This document shows, in pieces, positions 18,604 to 27,896 of a stretch of 64,000 bases of DNA. The DNA lies in the NCBI RefSeq assembly GCF_900104805.1, contig NZ_LT629751.1, positions 3,866,501-3,930,500 of the forward strand. Reading direction: 5' to 3'. Both the position numbers and the translations under genes were made by a program. The notes under the pieces were generated by a model, which saw nothing but the letters and a program-made list of their open reading frames with translations, did no database searches and was not told the DNA's origin. This stretch comes from Pseudomonas oryzae (GTDB taxonomy: Bacteria > Pseudomonadota > Gammaproteobacteria > Pseudomonadales > Pseudomonadaceae). The number at the start of each line of letters is the position of its first letter. Position 1 is the first letter of the stretch.

Positions 18604-19497
18604 TCAGCCGCGCAGCCAGGGCGGCGTCGGCTCCTCGCGCTGTGCCGGCGCGTCCGCGGCCTCCAGCGCCGCCTTGCGCCGCGCCTCGTCGGCCAGCGCG
18701 GCCTGGATCTCGCGCAGCACCGCATCGAGATCGGCGGCTTCCTCCGGCTCGGCGAACTCGCCGGTCAGCACGGTGGTCGGGGTCAGCTTGCCGGCCTCGT
18801 ACAGTGCCCACATCTCCTTGGCGTGCCTGCAGGCGAGCAGCTCGGGGGCGAAGTGGCCGAAGTAGGCGTTCATGTTGGCGACGTCGCGCTCGAGCATCTT
18901 GAACGCATGGTTGTTGCCGGCGGCGTCCACCGCCTGCGGCAGGTCGATGACCACCGGGCCGTCCGGGCCGAGCAGCACGTTGAACTCGGAGAGGTCGCCG
19001 TGCACCAGGCCGGCGCAGAGCATCAGCACCACCTGGCGGATCATGAAGGCATGGTATTCGCGCGCCTGCTCGGCGCTCAGCTCGACGTCGTTGAGGCGCG
19101 GCGCGGCATCGCCGTCGGCGCCGGCGACCAGCTCCATCAGCAGCACGCCATCGAGGAAGTCGTAGGGCTTGGGCACGCGCACGCCGGCGCCGTCCAGGCG
19201 GTAGAGCGCGGCCACCTCGGCGTTCTGCCAGGCTTCCTCCTGCTCGCGGCGGCCGTACTTGCTGCCCTTGGCCATGGCGCGGGCGTCGCGGCTGTTGCGC
19301 ACCTTGCGGCCCTCCTGGTACTCGGCGGCCTGGCGGAAGCTGCGCTTGCTGGCCTCCTTGTAGACCTTGGCGCAACGCAGTTGGTCGCCGCAGCGCACCA
19401 CGTACACGGCGGCCTCCTTGCCGCTCATCAGCGGACGCAGGACCTCGTCTATCAGGCCGTCCTCGACCAGGGGCAGAAGGCGTTTCGGGGTTTTCAT
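18604..19497 (-). CDS. RIO1-family serine protein kinase
   Basis: A 297-residue kinase. Visible RIO elements: flexible loop/ATP site SGKEAAVYVVRCGDQLRCAK, VYKEASKRSFRQA, hinge LLMELVAGADG, catalytic loop LVHGDLSEFNVLLG and metal-binding VVIDLPQAVD. RIO kinases autophosphorylate and in archaea/eukaryotes act in ribosome maturation; bacterial targets are poorly known. The extra C-terminal tail (from about residue 240) is acidic then Pro-rich and not part of the kinase fold. It is a single gene, convergent with the ydcH-like gene. Confidence 0.9.
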   Translation of the reverse strand: MKTPKRLLPLVEDGLIDEVLRPLMSGKEAAVYVVRCGDQLRCAKVYKEASKRSFRQAAEYQEGRKVRNSRDARAMAKGSKYGRREQEEAWQNAEVAALYRLDGAGVRVPKPYDFLDGVLLMELVAGADGDAAPRLNDVELSAEQAREYHAFMIRQVVLMLCAGLVHGDLSEFNVLLGPDGPVVIDLPQAVDAAGNNHAFKMLERDVANMNAYFGHFAPELLACRHAKEMWALYEAGKLTPTTVLTGEFAEPEEAADLDAVLREIQAALADEARRKAALEAADAPAQREEPTPPWLRG

Positions 19498-19588
19498 CGG
19501 TTCGTGCGGTGCTCGTGGTGGCGCGGAAAATTCCAGCCCCCCTTATACGGCAATCCGCGGCCGGCGCGCAGCCCGGCCGGCCCTCCGT

Positions 19589-20419
19589 TCAGCGGCCGAG
19601 CACGGCGCCCAGCGCCGTGCGGGCCAGCGGTGCGGTGCCGGCGAGCGCGCTGCCGGCCAGCGCGCCGAGACGACCGAAGCCGCAGCGCCACAGCTCGACC
19701 TCGCCAACATACGGGTTGCCCCAGCCCATCTCGCAGGCGATCGCCTGGTTACGCCGGCGTTCCTCGTCGTCGGCCGGATACTGGCGGTGCCAGGCCTCGT
19801 AGAGCTGGCGATCCTGCTTCGACAGAAGCAGCCGGTAGCGCTCGTGCATATACAGGTAGGTGCGCGCGATGGCGCCACGGGTGTGTTCCGGCGGCATCGC
19901 CTTGCGCGCGCGGAAGTCGACCACCATCTGGCACTGGCCGTACTGGTGCGGCCGGGTCGGCAGCAGGGCGAAGGGGAAATTGCTGCGGTCGCCGTTGACC
20001 TCGCCGATCGCCGGCACCAGGTTGTGCAGGTCGGCTTCGGCGCGGGCGAACAGCGGATCGCTCTTGCTGCAGTGCTCGCGCCCGCCCCGCTGCCAGCACT
20101 GGCGCTGGTGGCCGATCACCCAGGCCGGCACCACGTGTTCCCACTCGATGCGCGCCGCGCGCTCGCGATTCTTGCGTGGGCGGTAGCCGCAGCTGGCCAG
20201 GTCGACGCGGTTGTCCTGGTAGGCGCAGCCGCAGTAGAAGGTCCGACCTTGCTCGCCGTGGATCTGCCGGGCGAGCTGCTTGGCTTCCGGGAAGCTGTCC
20301 GGCGCCTGCGGCGGGATCAGCAGGGTCGCCGCCAGCGCGGCCAGCAGGCCCAATGCCAGTCCGAGCAGGCGGCTGGCGGGTTTCTTTCTGGCCGATTTCC
20401 GTCTGGCCGGTTTGCGCAT
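19589..20419 (-). CDS. endA: Endonuclease I (periplasmic or secreted DNase)
   Basis: A 276-residue protein. An Arg/Lys-rich N-terminus (MRKPARRKSARKKPASR) precedes a hydrophobic segment LLGLALGLLAALAATLL, a signal peptide or anchor. The endonuclease I domain follows: IHGEQGRTFYCGCAYQ, the His-metal motif IEWEHVVPAWVIGH, and DLHNLVPAIGEVNGDRSN. It cleaves double-stranded DNA non-specifically. The ATG at 20419 is chosen because the signal-like segment then lies at the N-terminus; the upstream reading is Arg-rich filler. The C-terminal 30 residues (GALAGSALAGTAPLARTALG) are low complexity. Confidence 0.9.
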   Translation of the reverse strand: MRKPARRKSARKKPASRLLGLALGLLAALAATLLIPPQAPDSFPEAKQLARQIHGEQGRTFYCGCAYQDNRVDLASCGYRPRKNRERAARIEWEHVVPAWVIGHQRQCWQRGGREHCSKSDPLFARAEADLHNLVPAIGEVNGDRSNFPFALLPTRPHQYGQCQMVVDFRARKAMPPEHTRGAIARTYLYMHERYRLLLSKQDRQLYEAWHRQYPADDEERRRNQAIACEMGWGNPYVGEVELWRCGFGRLGALAGSALAGTAPLARTALGAVLGR

Positions 20420-20577
20420 GACGAGCCTCGCTCCACTCTGTCGGGGGCGCGACTCTAGGCGGCGCGGCGCCCCGGGGCAAGGCCGCGCCCGTCGCGCGGC
20501 GGCCGGGCGGGCGCGCATTCGTGGCCAATCCACAGTAAAATGCTGCGTTTTTCGCCGCCCCTGCGAGTCGCCGCGCC

Positions 20578-21951
20578 ATGACCACCGCCTTCCGCCCCGA
20601 ACTGCTCTCCCCCGCCGGCACGCTGAAAAGCATGCGCTACGCCTTCGCCTACGGCGCCGACGCGGTGTACGCCGGGCAGCCGCGCTACAGCCTGCGGGTG
20701 CGCAACAACGAGTTCGACCACGCCAACCTCAAGCTGGGCATCGACGAGGCGCACGCGCAGGGCAAGAAGTTCTACGTGGTGGTCAACATCGCCCCGCACA
20801 ACGCCAAGCTGAAGACCTTCATCAAGGATCTCGAGCCGGTGGTGGCGATGGGCCCGGACGCGCTGATCATGTCCGACCCGGGGCTGATCATGCTGGTGCG
20901 CGACCACTTCCCGCAGCAGGTCATCCACCTGTCGGTGCAGGCCAACGCGGTGAACTGGGCTTCGGTGGAGTTCTGGCGGCGCATCGGCGTCAGCCGCATC
21001 ATCCTCTCGCGCGAGCTGTCGCTGGAGGAGATCGGCGAGATCCGCGAGCAGGTGCCGAGCATCGAGCTGGAGGTGTTCGTCCACGGCGCGCTGTGCATGG
21101 CCTACTCCGGGCGCTGCCTGCTGTCCGGCTACCTCAACCACCGCGACCCCAACCAGGGCACCTGCACCAACGCCTGCCGCTGGGAGTACAAGGTGCACGA
21201 GGGCAAGGAGGACGAGCTGGGCAACGTCGTCCACGTCCACGAGCCGATCCCGGTGATGCAGCTCGACCCCGCCGCCGTCGAGCCGACCCTGGGCGCTGGC
21301 GCCCCGACCGACCAGGTGATGCTGCTCGAGGAGAGCAACCGTCCCGGCGAGTACATGGAGGCGTTCGAGGACGAGCACGGCACCTACATCATGAACTCCA
21401 AGGACCTGCGCGCCGTGCAGCACGTCGAGCGGCTGACCCGGATGGGCGTGCACTCGCTGAAGATCGAGGGGCGCACCAAGAGCCACTACTACGTGGCGCG
21501 CACCGCCCAGGTCTACCGCAAGGCGATCGACGACGCGGTGGCCGGCCGGCCGTTCGACATGAGCCTGATGGACACCCTCGAATCGCTGGCCCACCGCGGC
21601 TACACCGAGGGCTTCCTGCGCCGCCACGTGCATGACGAGTACCAGAACTACCAGCACGGCTACTCGCTATCCGAGCGCCAGCAGTTCGTCGGCGAATTCA
21701 GCGGCGAGCGCAAGGACGGCCTGGCCGAGGTGGCGGTGAAGAATCGCTTCCAGGTCGGCGACCTGCTCGAGCTGATGACCCCGCAGGGCAACCTCAACTT
21801 CCGCCTCGAGCACCTGCTCAACAAGAAGGGCGAAGCGGTCGAGGTGGCGCCGGGCGACGGCCACACCGTCTACCTGCCGGTGCCGGAAGGCGTCGAGCTC
21901 AAGTACGCGCTGCTGATGCGCCACCTCGACGGCGGCAGCACCCGCGGCTGA
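20578..21951 (+). CDS. trhP: tRNA U34 hydroxylation protein TrhP (peptidase U32 family)
   Basis: A 457-residue protein formerly called YegQ. The N-terminal U32 barrel starts PELLSPAGTLKSMRYAFAYG and carries ALIMSDPGLI, LSVQANAVNWASVEFWRRIG. The cysteine set CMAYSGRC and GTCTNACRWEY is the probable Fe-S ligand region, followed by HSLKIEGRTKSHYYVA. TrhP, with prephenate, hydroxylates uridine 34 of several tRNAs to 5-hydroxyuridine, first step to cmo5U. It is a single gene with no obvious partner next to it. It is followed by the palindromes at 22.0-22.1 kb. Confidence 0.92.
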   Translation: MTTAFRPELLSPAGTLKSMRYAFAYGADAVYAGQPRYSLRVRNNEFDHANLKLGIDEAHAQGKKFYVVVNIAPHNAKLKTFIKDLEPVVAMGPDALIMSDPGLIMLVRDHFPQQVIHLSVQANAVNWASVEFWRRIGVSRIILSRELSLEEIGEIREQVPSIELEVFVHGALCMAYSGRCLLSGYLNHRDPNQGTCTNACRWEYKVHEGKEDELGNVVHVHEPIPVMQLDPAAVEPTLGAGAPTDQVMLLEESNRPGEYMEAFEDEHGTYIMNSKDLRAVQHVERLTRMGVHSLKIEGRTKSHYYVARTAQVYRKAIDDAVAGRPFDMSLMDTLESLAHRGYTEGFLRRHVHDEYQNYQHGYSLSERQQFVGEFSGERKDGLAEVAVKNRFQVGDLLELMTPQGNLNFRLEHLLNKKGEAVEVAPGDGHTVYLPVPEGVELKYALLMRHLDGGSTRG

Positions 21952-22004
21952 GCGGCGTTTGCGCCGCCGTCGGCGTAGTTGGTCTACCGACACCGGCCCC
22001 GCTG

Positions 22005-22110
22005 GAGGGCAATCGCTGCGCGAGTTGCCCACCCTGCGTTCTCGCCCTCGCGCCTCAGCGCCGTAGGGTGGATGGCCACTCCGTAGAAAACCCGCGCAGC
22101 GGTTTTCTAC
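22005..22110. repeat. Pair of intergenic palindromes after trhP
   Basis: GGGCAA (22007-22012) and TTGCCC (22025-22030) flank TCGCTGCGCGAG, the same loop as the element at 1318-1347. GTAGAAAACC (22083-22092) and GGTTTTCTAC (22101-22110) form a second perfect 10-bp stem, with CCGTAGGGTGGATGG between them. They fill the convergent gap between trhP and the GGDEF/EAL gene and probably terminate both. Confidence 0.75.
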
Positions 22111-22126
22111 CGGTCGCCGCGCTGTC

Positions 22127-24289
22127 TCAGGCGGGCACGCCGACCGCGTGGCCCTGCGCGCTCAGCAGCGCGGCGAATGCGGCGGCCTCCAGCGGCCGGC
22201 TGATCAGGTAACCCTGGATCTCGTCGCAGCCGTGGCGGCGCAGGAAGTCCAGCTGCGCCGGCTGCTCGACGCCCTCGGCGACCACTTCCAGACCCAGGCT
22301 GTGCGCCATGGCGATGATCGCGCGGGTGATCGCCGCGTCGCCGCACTCCTCGCTGCCGTCCAGCTCGCGGATGAAGGTCTGGTCGATCTTCACCACGTCC
22401 ACCGGCAGGTGCTTGAGGTAGCCGAGCGAGGAGTAGCCGGTGCCGAAGTCGTCGATCGCCAGGCGCACGCCCAGCGCGCGCAGCTGGCGGAACTGCGCGG
22501 CGACGTCCTCGACGTTGTCCGACAGCTGGGTCTCGGTCAGCTCCAGCTCCAGCAGCGGCGCCGGCAGGCCGGTTTCCTCCAGCACCGCGGCGATGCGCGC
22601 GACGAAGTCGCTCTGGCGCAGCTGCTGCATGGAGATGTTCACCGACACGCGCAGCTCGGCCAGGCCGTCGCGCTGCCAGGCGCGCGCCTCGGCGCAGGCG
22701 CGGCGCAGCACGAAGTCGCCGATGGCATTGATCTGCCCGGTTTCCTCGGCCAGGGCGATGAAGCCGCCCGGGGTGACCAGGCCGTAGTCCGGATGGCGCC
22801 AGCGCACCAGCGCCTCGGCGCTGAGCAGGCGCTCGACGCCCAGGCTCAGGCGTGGCTGGTAGAACACCTCGAGCTGGCCGCGCACCAGCGCCTTGTCCAG
22901 CTGCGCCTCGAGTAGCAGGCGTTCGCGGCTGCCGCCCTGCAGACTGTCGCGGTAGAACTGCACGCTGTTGCCGCCGAGCTGCTTGGCGTGGCGCATGGCG
23001 ATGCTCGCCTGGTTGAGCAGTGTGGCCGGATCGCCGGCGGCGCCGGACAGCAGGGCGATGCCCAGCGAGGCGCTGATCACCAGCTCCTGCTCGCCGACCA
23101 CGATGCCTTCGCGCAGCAGGGCGAGCAGGTGGCGGGCCAGCGGCTCGAGGCCGTCGTCGCCCTCGCGCACCTCGAGGAGGATGGCGAACTCGTCGACGGC
23201 GATGCGCGCGATCAGCTCGGCCTGATGCAGGCAGCCCTCGATGCGTCGCGCCATCTCGCGCAGGATGCCGTCGGCGGCGGCCAGGCCGAGGCTGTCGTTG
23301 AGGCGCTTGAAGCGGTCGAGATCGAGGTGCAGCAGGGCCAGCTCCTGGCCCGGCCGCGGCGGGCACGCGGCCAGCGCCTCCAGGCGCTGCAGCAGCAGGC
23401 TGCGGTTGGCCAGCCCGGTCAGCGCGTCGTGGTTGGTCAGGTACAGGCGCTCGGCCTCCTCCTTGCGCCGCGCCAGTTCGCTGGCGGTCAGCGCGCGGGT
23501 GCGCTCGCTGACCCGCTCCTCCAGCGCCCGCTGCGCCGCGCGCAGCTGCGCCTCGACGCGCTGGCGCTGGCGCACCTCGCTGGCCAGCTCGAGGTTCATC
23601 TGCACGCTGGCGCGGCGCGCCTGCTCCTGGAACTCGAGCAGCGCCTGCTTCTGGAAGCGCTGCACCAGGTGGTGCTGCCAGTTGCGGTTGATCTGCCAGG
23701 CGCTGAGCAGCAGGGTGGGCAGCAGGATCAGGCCGAACACGCCCCAGCCCTGCAGCTGCGGATCGGCGTGGCGCAGCAGGTACAGGCTGGAGGGCAGCAG
23801 GCCGGGCAGGGCGAAGGCGAGGAAGGTGCGCGGGCTGGCGGCGTAGGACACGCTGGCGGAGATGATCGCCGCAGCCAGCAGGCCGTAGACCAGTGCCTGC
23901 TGGCGCGGCTCGGCCAGCGGCATGAGCAGCACGCCGATCACCGCCAGGGTCATCCCCGAGGCGGCGACGCCGAGCAGGAAGGTGTGGCGCCAGGCGGGCG
24001 CGGCCTGCTCGCCGGCGCTGGCGCGCTGGAAGGCCGCGGTCTGCCACAGGCGCAACAGCGCCAGCAGGGTCAGCCAGCCGAGCAGGGTGCCCAGCAGGGC
24101 GTGGTGGGCGTGGCTCCACAGCAGGCTGACGCAGCTCAGGCCGCTGAGCAGCATCAGCAGCGTGGGCAGACCCGAGCCGCGATAGAGCTGGCGGGTCAGC
24201 GCCGCCTCGATCTGCTGGCCGTACTCCCGGCGCACCGCGTCCGGCTCGAGGACCGGGGGCTTGACGTCGGGCGAGAAGAGAAAGGTCAT
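22127..24289 (-). CDS. Membrane GGDEF-EAL protein, probable c-di-GMP phosphodiesterase
   Basis: A 720-residue protein. About seven hydrophobic segments lie within residues 40-210 ([40 protein letters not shown]), then a coiled coil ([20 protein letters not shown]). A GGDEF domain follows ([37 protein letters not shown]), with the active-site loop degenerated to [11 protein letters not shown], so cyclase activity is unlikely. The EAL domain looks intact: [56 protein letters not shown]. Net hydrolysis of c-di-GMP at the inner membrane is therefore predicted. It is a single gene. Confidence 0.9.
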   Translation of the reverse strand: MTFLFSPDVKPPVLEPDAVRREYGQQIEAALTRQLYRGSGLPTLLMLLSGLSCVSLLWSHAHHALLGTLLGWLTLLALLRLWQTAAFQRASAGEQAAPAWRHTFLLGVAASGMTLAVIGVLLMPLAEPRQQALVYGLLAAAIISASVSYAASPRTFLAFALPGLLPSSLYLLRHADPQLQGWGVFGLILLPTLLLSAWQINRNWQHHLVQRFQKQALLEFQEQARRASVQMNLELASEVRQRQRVEAQLRAAQRALEERVSERTRALTASELARRKEEAERLYLTNHDALTGLANRSLLLQRLEALAACPPRPGQELALLHLDLDRFKRLNDSLGLAAADGILREMARRIEGCLHQAELIARIAVDEFAILLEVREGDDGLEPLARHLLALLREGIVVGEQELVISASLGIALLSGAAGDPATLLNQASIAMRHAKQLGGNSVQFYRDSLQGGSRERLLLEAQLDKALVRGQLEVFYQPRLSLGVERLLSAEALVRWRHPDYGLVTPGGFIALAEETGQINAIGDFVLRRACAEARAWQRDGLAELRVSVNISMQQLRQSDFVARIAAVLEETGLPAPLLELELTETQLSDNVEDVAAQFRQLRALGVRLAIDDFGTGYSSLGYLKHLPVDVVKIDQTFIRELDGSEECGDAAITRAIIAMAHSLGLEVVAEGVEQPAQLDFLRRHGCDEIQGYLISRPLEAAAFAALLSAQGHAVGVPA

Positions 24290-24407
24290 GGGCGCCTGGG
24301 CCCCTGTCGGCTGTCCTGAGTGAGTGTCTGACCGCCTGCCTGGCAGTCCCCGTCGTGAAGCTGCGCAGAGTTTGCCCCGTCTTCGCGCCGGCCGCTAGAA
24401 TGCCTCG

Positions 24408-26597
24408 ATGCGCGAAGACCTATCCTTTCTGCTCAGTTCCCTCAACGATGCCCAGCGCCAGGCGGTGGCCGCGCCGCTCGGCCGCCAGCTGGTGCTGGCC
24501 GGCGCCGGCTCGGGCAAGACCCGCGTGCTGGTGCATCGCATCGCCTGGCTGATCGAGGTCGAGAATGCCGGTGCGCACTCGATCCTCGCCGTCACCTTCA
24601 CCAACAAGACTGCCGCCGAGATGCGCGCGCGCATCGAGCAGCTGCTCGGGGTCAATCCGGCCGGCATGTGGGTGGGCACCTTCCACGGCCTGGCCCACCG
24701 CCTGCTGCGCGCCCACTGGCAGGAGGCGGGGCTGGCGGAGAACTTCCAGATCCTCGACTCCGACGACCAGCAGCGCCTGGTCAAGCGGGTGATCCGCGAG
24801 CTGGGCCTTGACGAGCAGCGCTGGCCGGCACGCCAGGCGCAGTGGTTCATCAACGGCCAGAAGGACGAAGGCATCCGCCCGGCGCACATCCAGCCAGCCG
24901 GCGACCTGTACCTGGCCACCATGCTCAACATCTACAGCGCCTACGAGGCGGCCTGCGCGCGCGCCGGGGTGGTCGACTTCGCCGAGCTGCTGCTGCGCTC
25001 GCTGGAGCTGTGGCGCGACAACCCGGGCCTGCTCGAACACTACCGCCAGCGCTTCCGGCACATCCTGGTCGACGAGTTCCAGGACACCAACGCCGTGCAG
25101 TACGCCTGGCTGCGCCACCTGGCGGCGCCTTCCGGCAGCGCCGGTAGCAGCCTGATGGTGGTCGGCGACGACGACCAGTCGATCTACGGCTGGCGCGGCG
25201 CGCGCATCGAGAACATCCAGCAGTTCAGCCGCGACTTCAGCGATGCCGAGACCATCCGCCTGGAGCAGAACTACCGCTCCACGGCGAGCATCCTCAAGGC
25301 CGCCAACGCGCTGATCGCCCACAACCAGGGGCGTCTCGGCAAGCAGCTGTGGACCGAGGGCGACGAGGGCGACCCGCTCAGCCTGTACGCCGCGTTCAAC
25401 GAGCATGACGAGGCGCGCTTCATCGTCGAGCGCATCCAGGAGGCGGTGCGCAAGGACGGCCTCGAGCGCCGCGAGATCGCCATCCTCTACCGCTCCAACG
25501 CGCAGTCGCGGGTGCTCGAGGAAGCCCTGCTGCGCGAGAAGATCCCCTACCGGATCTACGGCGGCCAGCGCTTCTTCGAGCGCGCCGAGATCAAGAACGC
25601 CATGGCCTACCTGCGCCTGATCCGCCAGCGCGACGACGACGCGGCGCTGGAGCGGGTGCTCAACCTGCCGCCGCGCGGCATCGGCGAGAAGACCGTGGAG
25701 ACCCTGCGCGAGGTGGCGCGCAGCCAGCAGCTGTCGCTGTGGCGCGCGCTGCACCAGGCGGTCGGCCAGAAGCTGCTGCCCGGCCGCGCCGCCGGCGCGC
25801 TGAACGCCTTCGTCGAGCTGATCGACGGCCTCGCCCTGCGCGTCGAGGCCATGCCGCTGCACCTGTTGACCCAGACGGTGATCGAGCAGACCGGACTGAT
25901 CCCCTTCCATCTGGCCGAGAAGGGCGAGAAGGGCCAGACCCGCGTCGACAACCTCGAGGAGCTGGTCAGCGCCGCGCGCTCGTTCGAGAGCGCGGAAGAC
26001 GAGCTGTCGCCGCTGGCCGCGTTCATCGACCACGCCGCCCTGGAGGCCGGCGACGCCCAGGCCGACGAGGGCGAGGACAGCGTGCAGCTGATGACCCTGC
26101 ACAGCGCCAAGGGCCTGGAGTTCCCGCTGGTGTTCCTCGCCGGCATGGAGGAAGGCCTGTTCCCGCACAAGATGAGCCTGGAAGAGCCCGGCCGCCTCGA
26201 GGAGGAGCGCCGCCTCGCCTACGTCGGCCTGACCCGCGCCATGCAGCGCCTGGTGCTGACCTACGCCGAGACCCGCCGCCTGTACGGCAGCGAGACCTAC
26301 AACAAGGTGTCGCGCTTCGTCCGCGAGATCCCGCCGGGGCTGATCCACGAGGTGCGCCTGGCCGGCAGCGTCAGCCGGCCCATGGCCGCGCCGCGCAGCG
26401 TGGCCAGCCCGTTCGCCGGGGCCGGCGTGCCGGACACCGTGTTCGCCCTCGGCCAGCGCGTGCGCCACGCGCTGTTCGGCGAGGGGGTGATCCTCAACTA
26501 CGAGGGCAGCGGCGCGCAGGCGCGCGTGCAGGTCAATTTCGATGGCGAAGGCAGCAAGTGGCTGATGCTCTCCTACGCCAAGCTGGAAGCGCTCTAG
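24408..26597 (+). CDS. uvrD: DNA helicase II
   Basis: A 729-residue SF1A helicase. Motif Q/I reads LNDAQRQAVAA and VLAGAGSGKTRVLVHR; motif Ia TFTNKTAAEMRARIE; motif II LVDEFQDTNAVQY; motif III MVVGDDDQSIYGWRGA; motif IV RLEQNYRS; motif V LMTLHSAKGLEFPLVF; motif VI RLAYVGLTRAMQRLVL. The C-terminal tail VFALGQRVRHALFGEG, ILNYEG is the UvrD-type tudor-like domain. It unwinds DNA 3'-5' in mismatch and nucleotide-excision repair. I saw no convincing LexA box in the 118 bases upstream. Confidence 0.95.
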   Translation: MREDLSFLLSSLNDAQRQAVAAPLGRQLVLAGAGSGKTRVLVHRIAWLIEVENAGAHSILAVTFTNKTAAEMRARIEQLLGVNPAGMWVGTFHGLAHRLLRAHWQEAGLAENFQILDSDDQQRLVKRVIRELGLDEQRWPARQAQWFINGQKDEGIRPAHIQPAGDLYLATMLNIYSAYEAACARAGVVDFAELLLRSLELWRDNPGLLEHYRQRFRHILVDEFQDTNAVQYAWLRHLAAPSGSAGSSLMVVGDDDQSIYGWRGARIENIQQFSRDFSDAETIRLEQNYRSTASILKAANALIAHNQGRLGKQLWTEGDEGDPLSLYAAFNEHDEARFIVERIQEAVRKDGLERREIAILYRSNAQSRVLEEALLREKIPYRIYGGQRFFERAEIKNAMAYLRLIRQRDDDAALERVLNLPPRGIGEKTVETLREVARSQQLSLWRALHQAVGQKLLPGRAAGALNAFVELIDGLALRVEAMPLHLLTQTVIEQTGLIPFHLAEKGEKGQTRVDNLEELVSAARSFESAEDELSPLAAFIDHAALEAGDAQADEGEDSVQLMTLHSAKGLEFPLVFLAGMEEGLFPHKMSLEEPGRLEEERRLAYVGLTRAMQRLVLTYAETRRLYGSETYNKVSRFVREIPPGLIHEVRLAGSVSRPMAAPRSVASPFAGAGVPDTVFALGQRVRHALFGEGVILNYEGSGAQARVQVNFDGEGSKWLMLSYAKLEAL

Positions 26598-26647
26598 AAC
26601 AACAACACGCGGCCGCTGGCCGCCCCGTCGAGAATGGAGAAAACCCG

Positions 26648-27751
26648 ATGAATCGTCGCCAACTGTTCGGCGCTGCCGCAGCGCTGCTGGCCGCCCTCGG
26701 CCTGGCCGGCTGCAAGGATGAACCCGCCGCGCAACAGAACGCCGCGCAACCGGCGGCCGCGCCGGCGCAGAGCTTCACCTGGAAGATGGTCACCTCCTGG
26801 CCGAAGAACTACCCGGGCCTGGGCACCGGCGCCGAGGGCTTCGCCCAGCGCGTCAACGCCATGAGCGGCGGCCGCCTGACCATCAAGGTCTACGCCGCCG
26901 GCGAACTGGTCCCGGCCCTGGAAGCCTTCGACGCGGTGTCCCAGGGCACCGCCGAGCTGGCGCACACCACCCCCTACTACTGGAAGGGCAAGACCCCGGC
27001 CGCGCAGTTCTTCACCGCCGTGCCGTTCGGCCTGTCGACCCAGGAGATGCACGCCTGGCTGAGCCACGGCGGCGGTCAGGCGCTGTGGGAGGAGGCCTAT
27101 GCGCCGTTCGGCGTCAAGCCGCTGGCCGCCGGCAACTCCGGCATGCAGATGGGCGGCTGGTTCAACAAGGAGATCAACAGCCTGGAGGATCTCAAGGGCC
27201 TGAAGATCCGTACCCCGGGCCTCGGCGCCGAGGTCTACAACCGTCTCGGCGCGACCACCGTCAACCTGCCCGGCGGCGAGGTGTTCACCGCCATGCAGAC
27301 CGGCGCCATCGACGCCACCGACTGGGTCAGCCCGTACAACGACCTGGCCTTCGGCATCCACAAGGCCGCCAAGTACTACTACTTCCCGGGCTGGCAGGAG
27401 CCGCAGGCGGTCATCGAGCTGCTGCTCAACAAGAAGGCCTGGGACAGCCTGCCGGCCGACCTCAAGGCGATCGTCGAGGAAGCCGCGCGCGGTTCGGTGC
27501 AGGTCATGCTCGAGGAGTACGCCTTCAACAACGCCAAGGCGCTGGCCGAGCTGAAGAACCAGGGCACCGAGCTCAAGCGCTTCCCCGACGAGGTGCTGGC
27601 CGCCATGCGCCACGAGTCCGAGCAGGTGCTCGACCAGCTGGCCAGCCAGAACGAGCTGAACGGTCGCATCTGGGCGTCGATGAAGGCCTTCCGCGAGCAG
27701 GCCGTGGAGATGAGCAAGGTCTCCGAGAAGCAACTGCACAACTGGCGCTGA
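26648..27751 (+). CDS. TRAP-type substrate-binding lipoprotein (DctP family), no permease nearby
   Basis: A 367-residue protein. The signal MNRRQLFGAAAALLAALGLA ends in the lipobox LAGC, so Cys-22 is probably lipidated. The DctP fold follows: WKMVTSWPKNYPGLGTGAEG, GLKIRTPGLGAEVYNRLGAT with the conserved Arg that binds carboxylates, and GEVFTAMQTGAIDATDW. The family binds C4-dicarboxylates, keto acids or other organic acids for TRAP transporters. No DctQ or DctM gene lies on either side; the neighbours are uvrD and a Tim44-like gene. The binding protein must therefore use a permease elsewhere. The aromatic AKYYYFPGW segment suggests the 2-oxoacid-binding branch (tentative). Confidence 0.87.
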   Translation: MNRRQLFGAAAALLAALGLAGCKDEPAAQQNAAQPAAAPAQSFTWKMVTSWPKNYPGLGTGAEGFAQRVNAMSGGRLTIKVYAAGELVPALEAFDAVSQGTAELAHTTPYYWKGKTPAAQFFTAVPFGLSTQEMHAWLSHGGGQALWEEAYAPFGVKPLAAGNSGMQMGGWFNKEINSLEDLKGLKIRTPGLGAEVYNRLGATTVNLPGGEVFTAMQTGAIDATDWVSPYNDLAFGIHKAAKYYYFPGWQEPQAVIELLLNKKAWDSLPADLKAIVEEAARGSVQVMLEEYAFNNAKALAELKNQGTELKRFPDEVLAAMRHESEQVLDQLASQNELNGRIWASMKAFREQAVEMSKVSEKQLHNWR

Positions 27752-27896
27752 GCCGGTTCGCGGCGCGCCGCTGTCCTCGCGGCAGCGGTGGCGCCCGCGC
27801 GGCATGCAACAGTCCGAAACACACTGCGGCTGGTCGTCGGCCCGCCCCTGGGCAAAGATGGCGCGCGTGAACCCCCCACACCGAGAGCACTCTCAC

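Noticed and set aside
24290-24407. LexA box in front of uvrD
   Set aside because: CTG and CAG triplets occur but not with the CTG-N10-CAG spacing.
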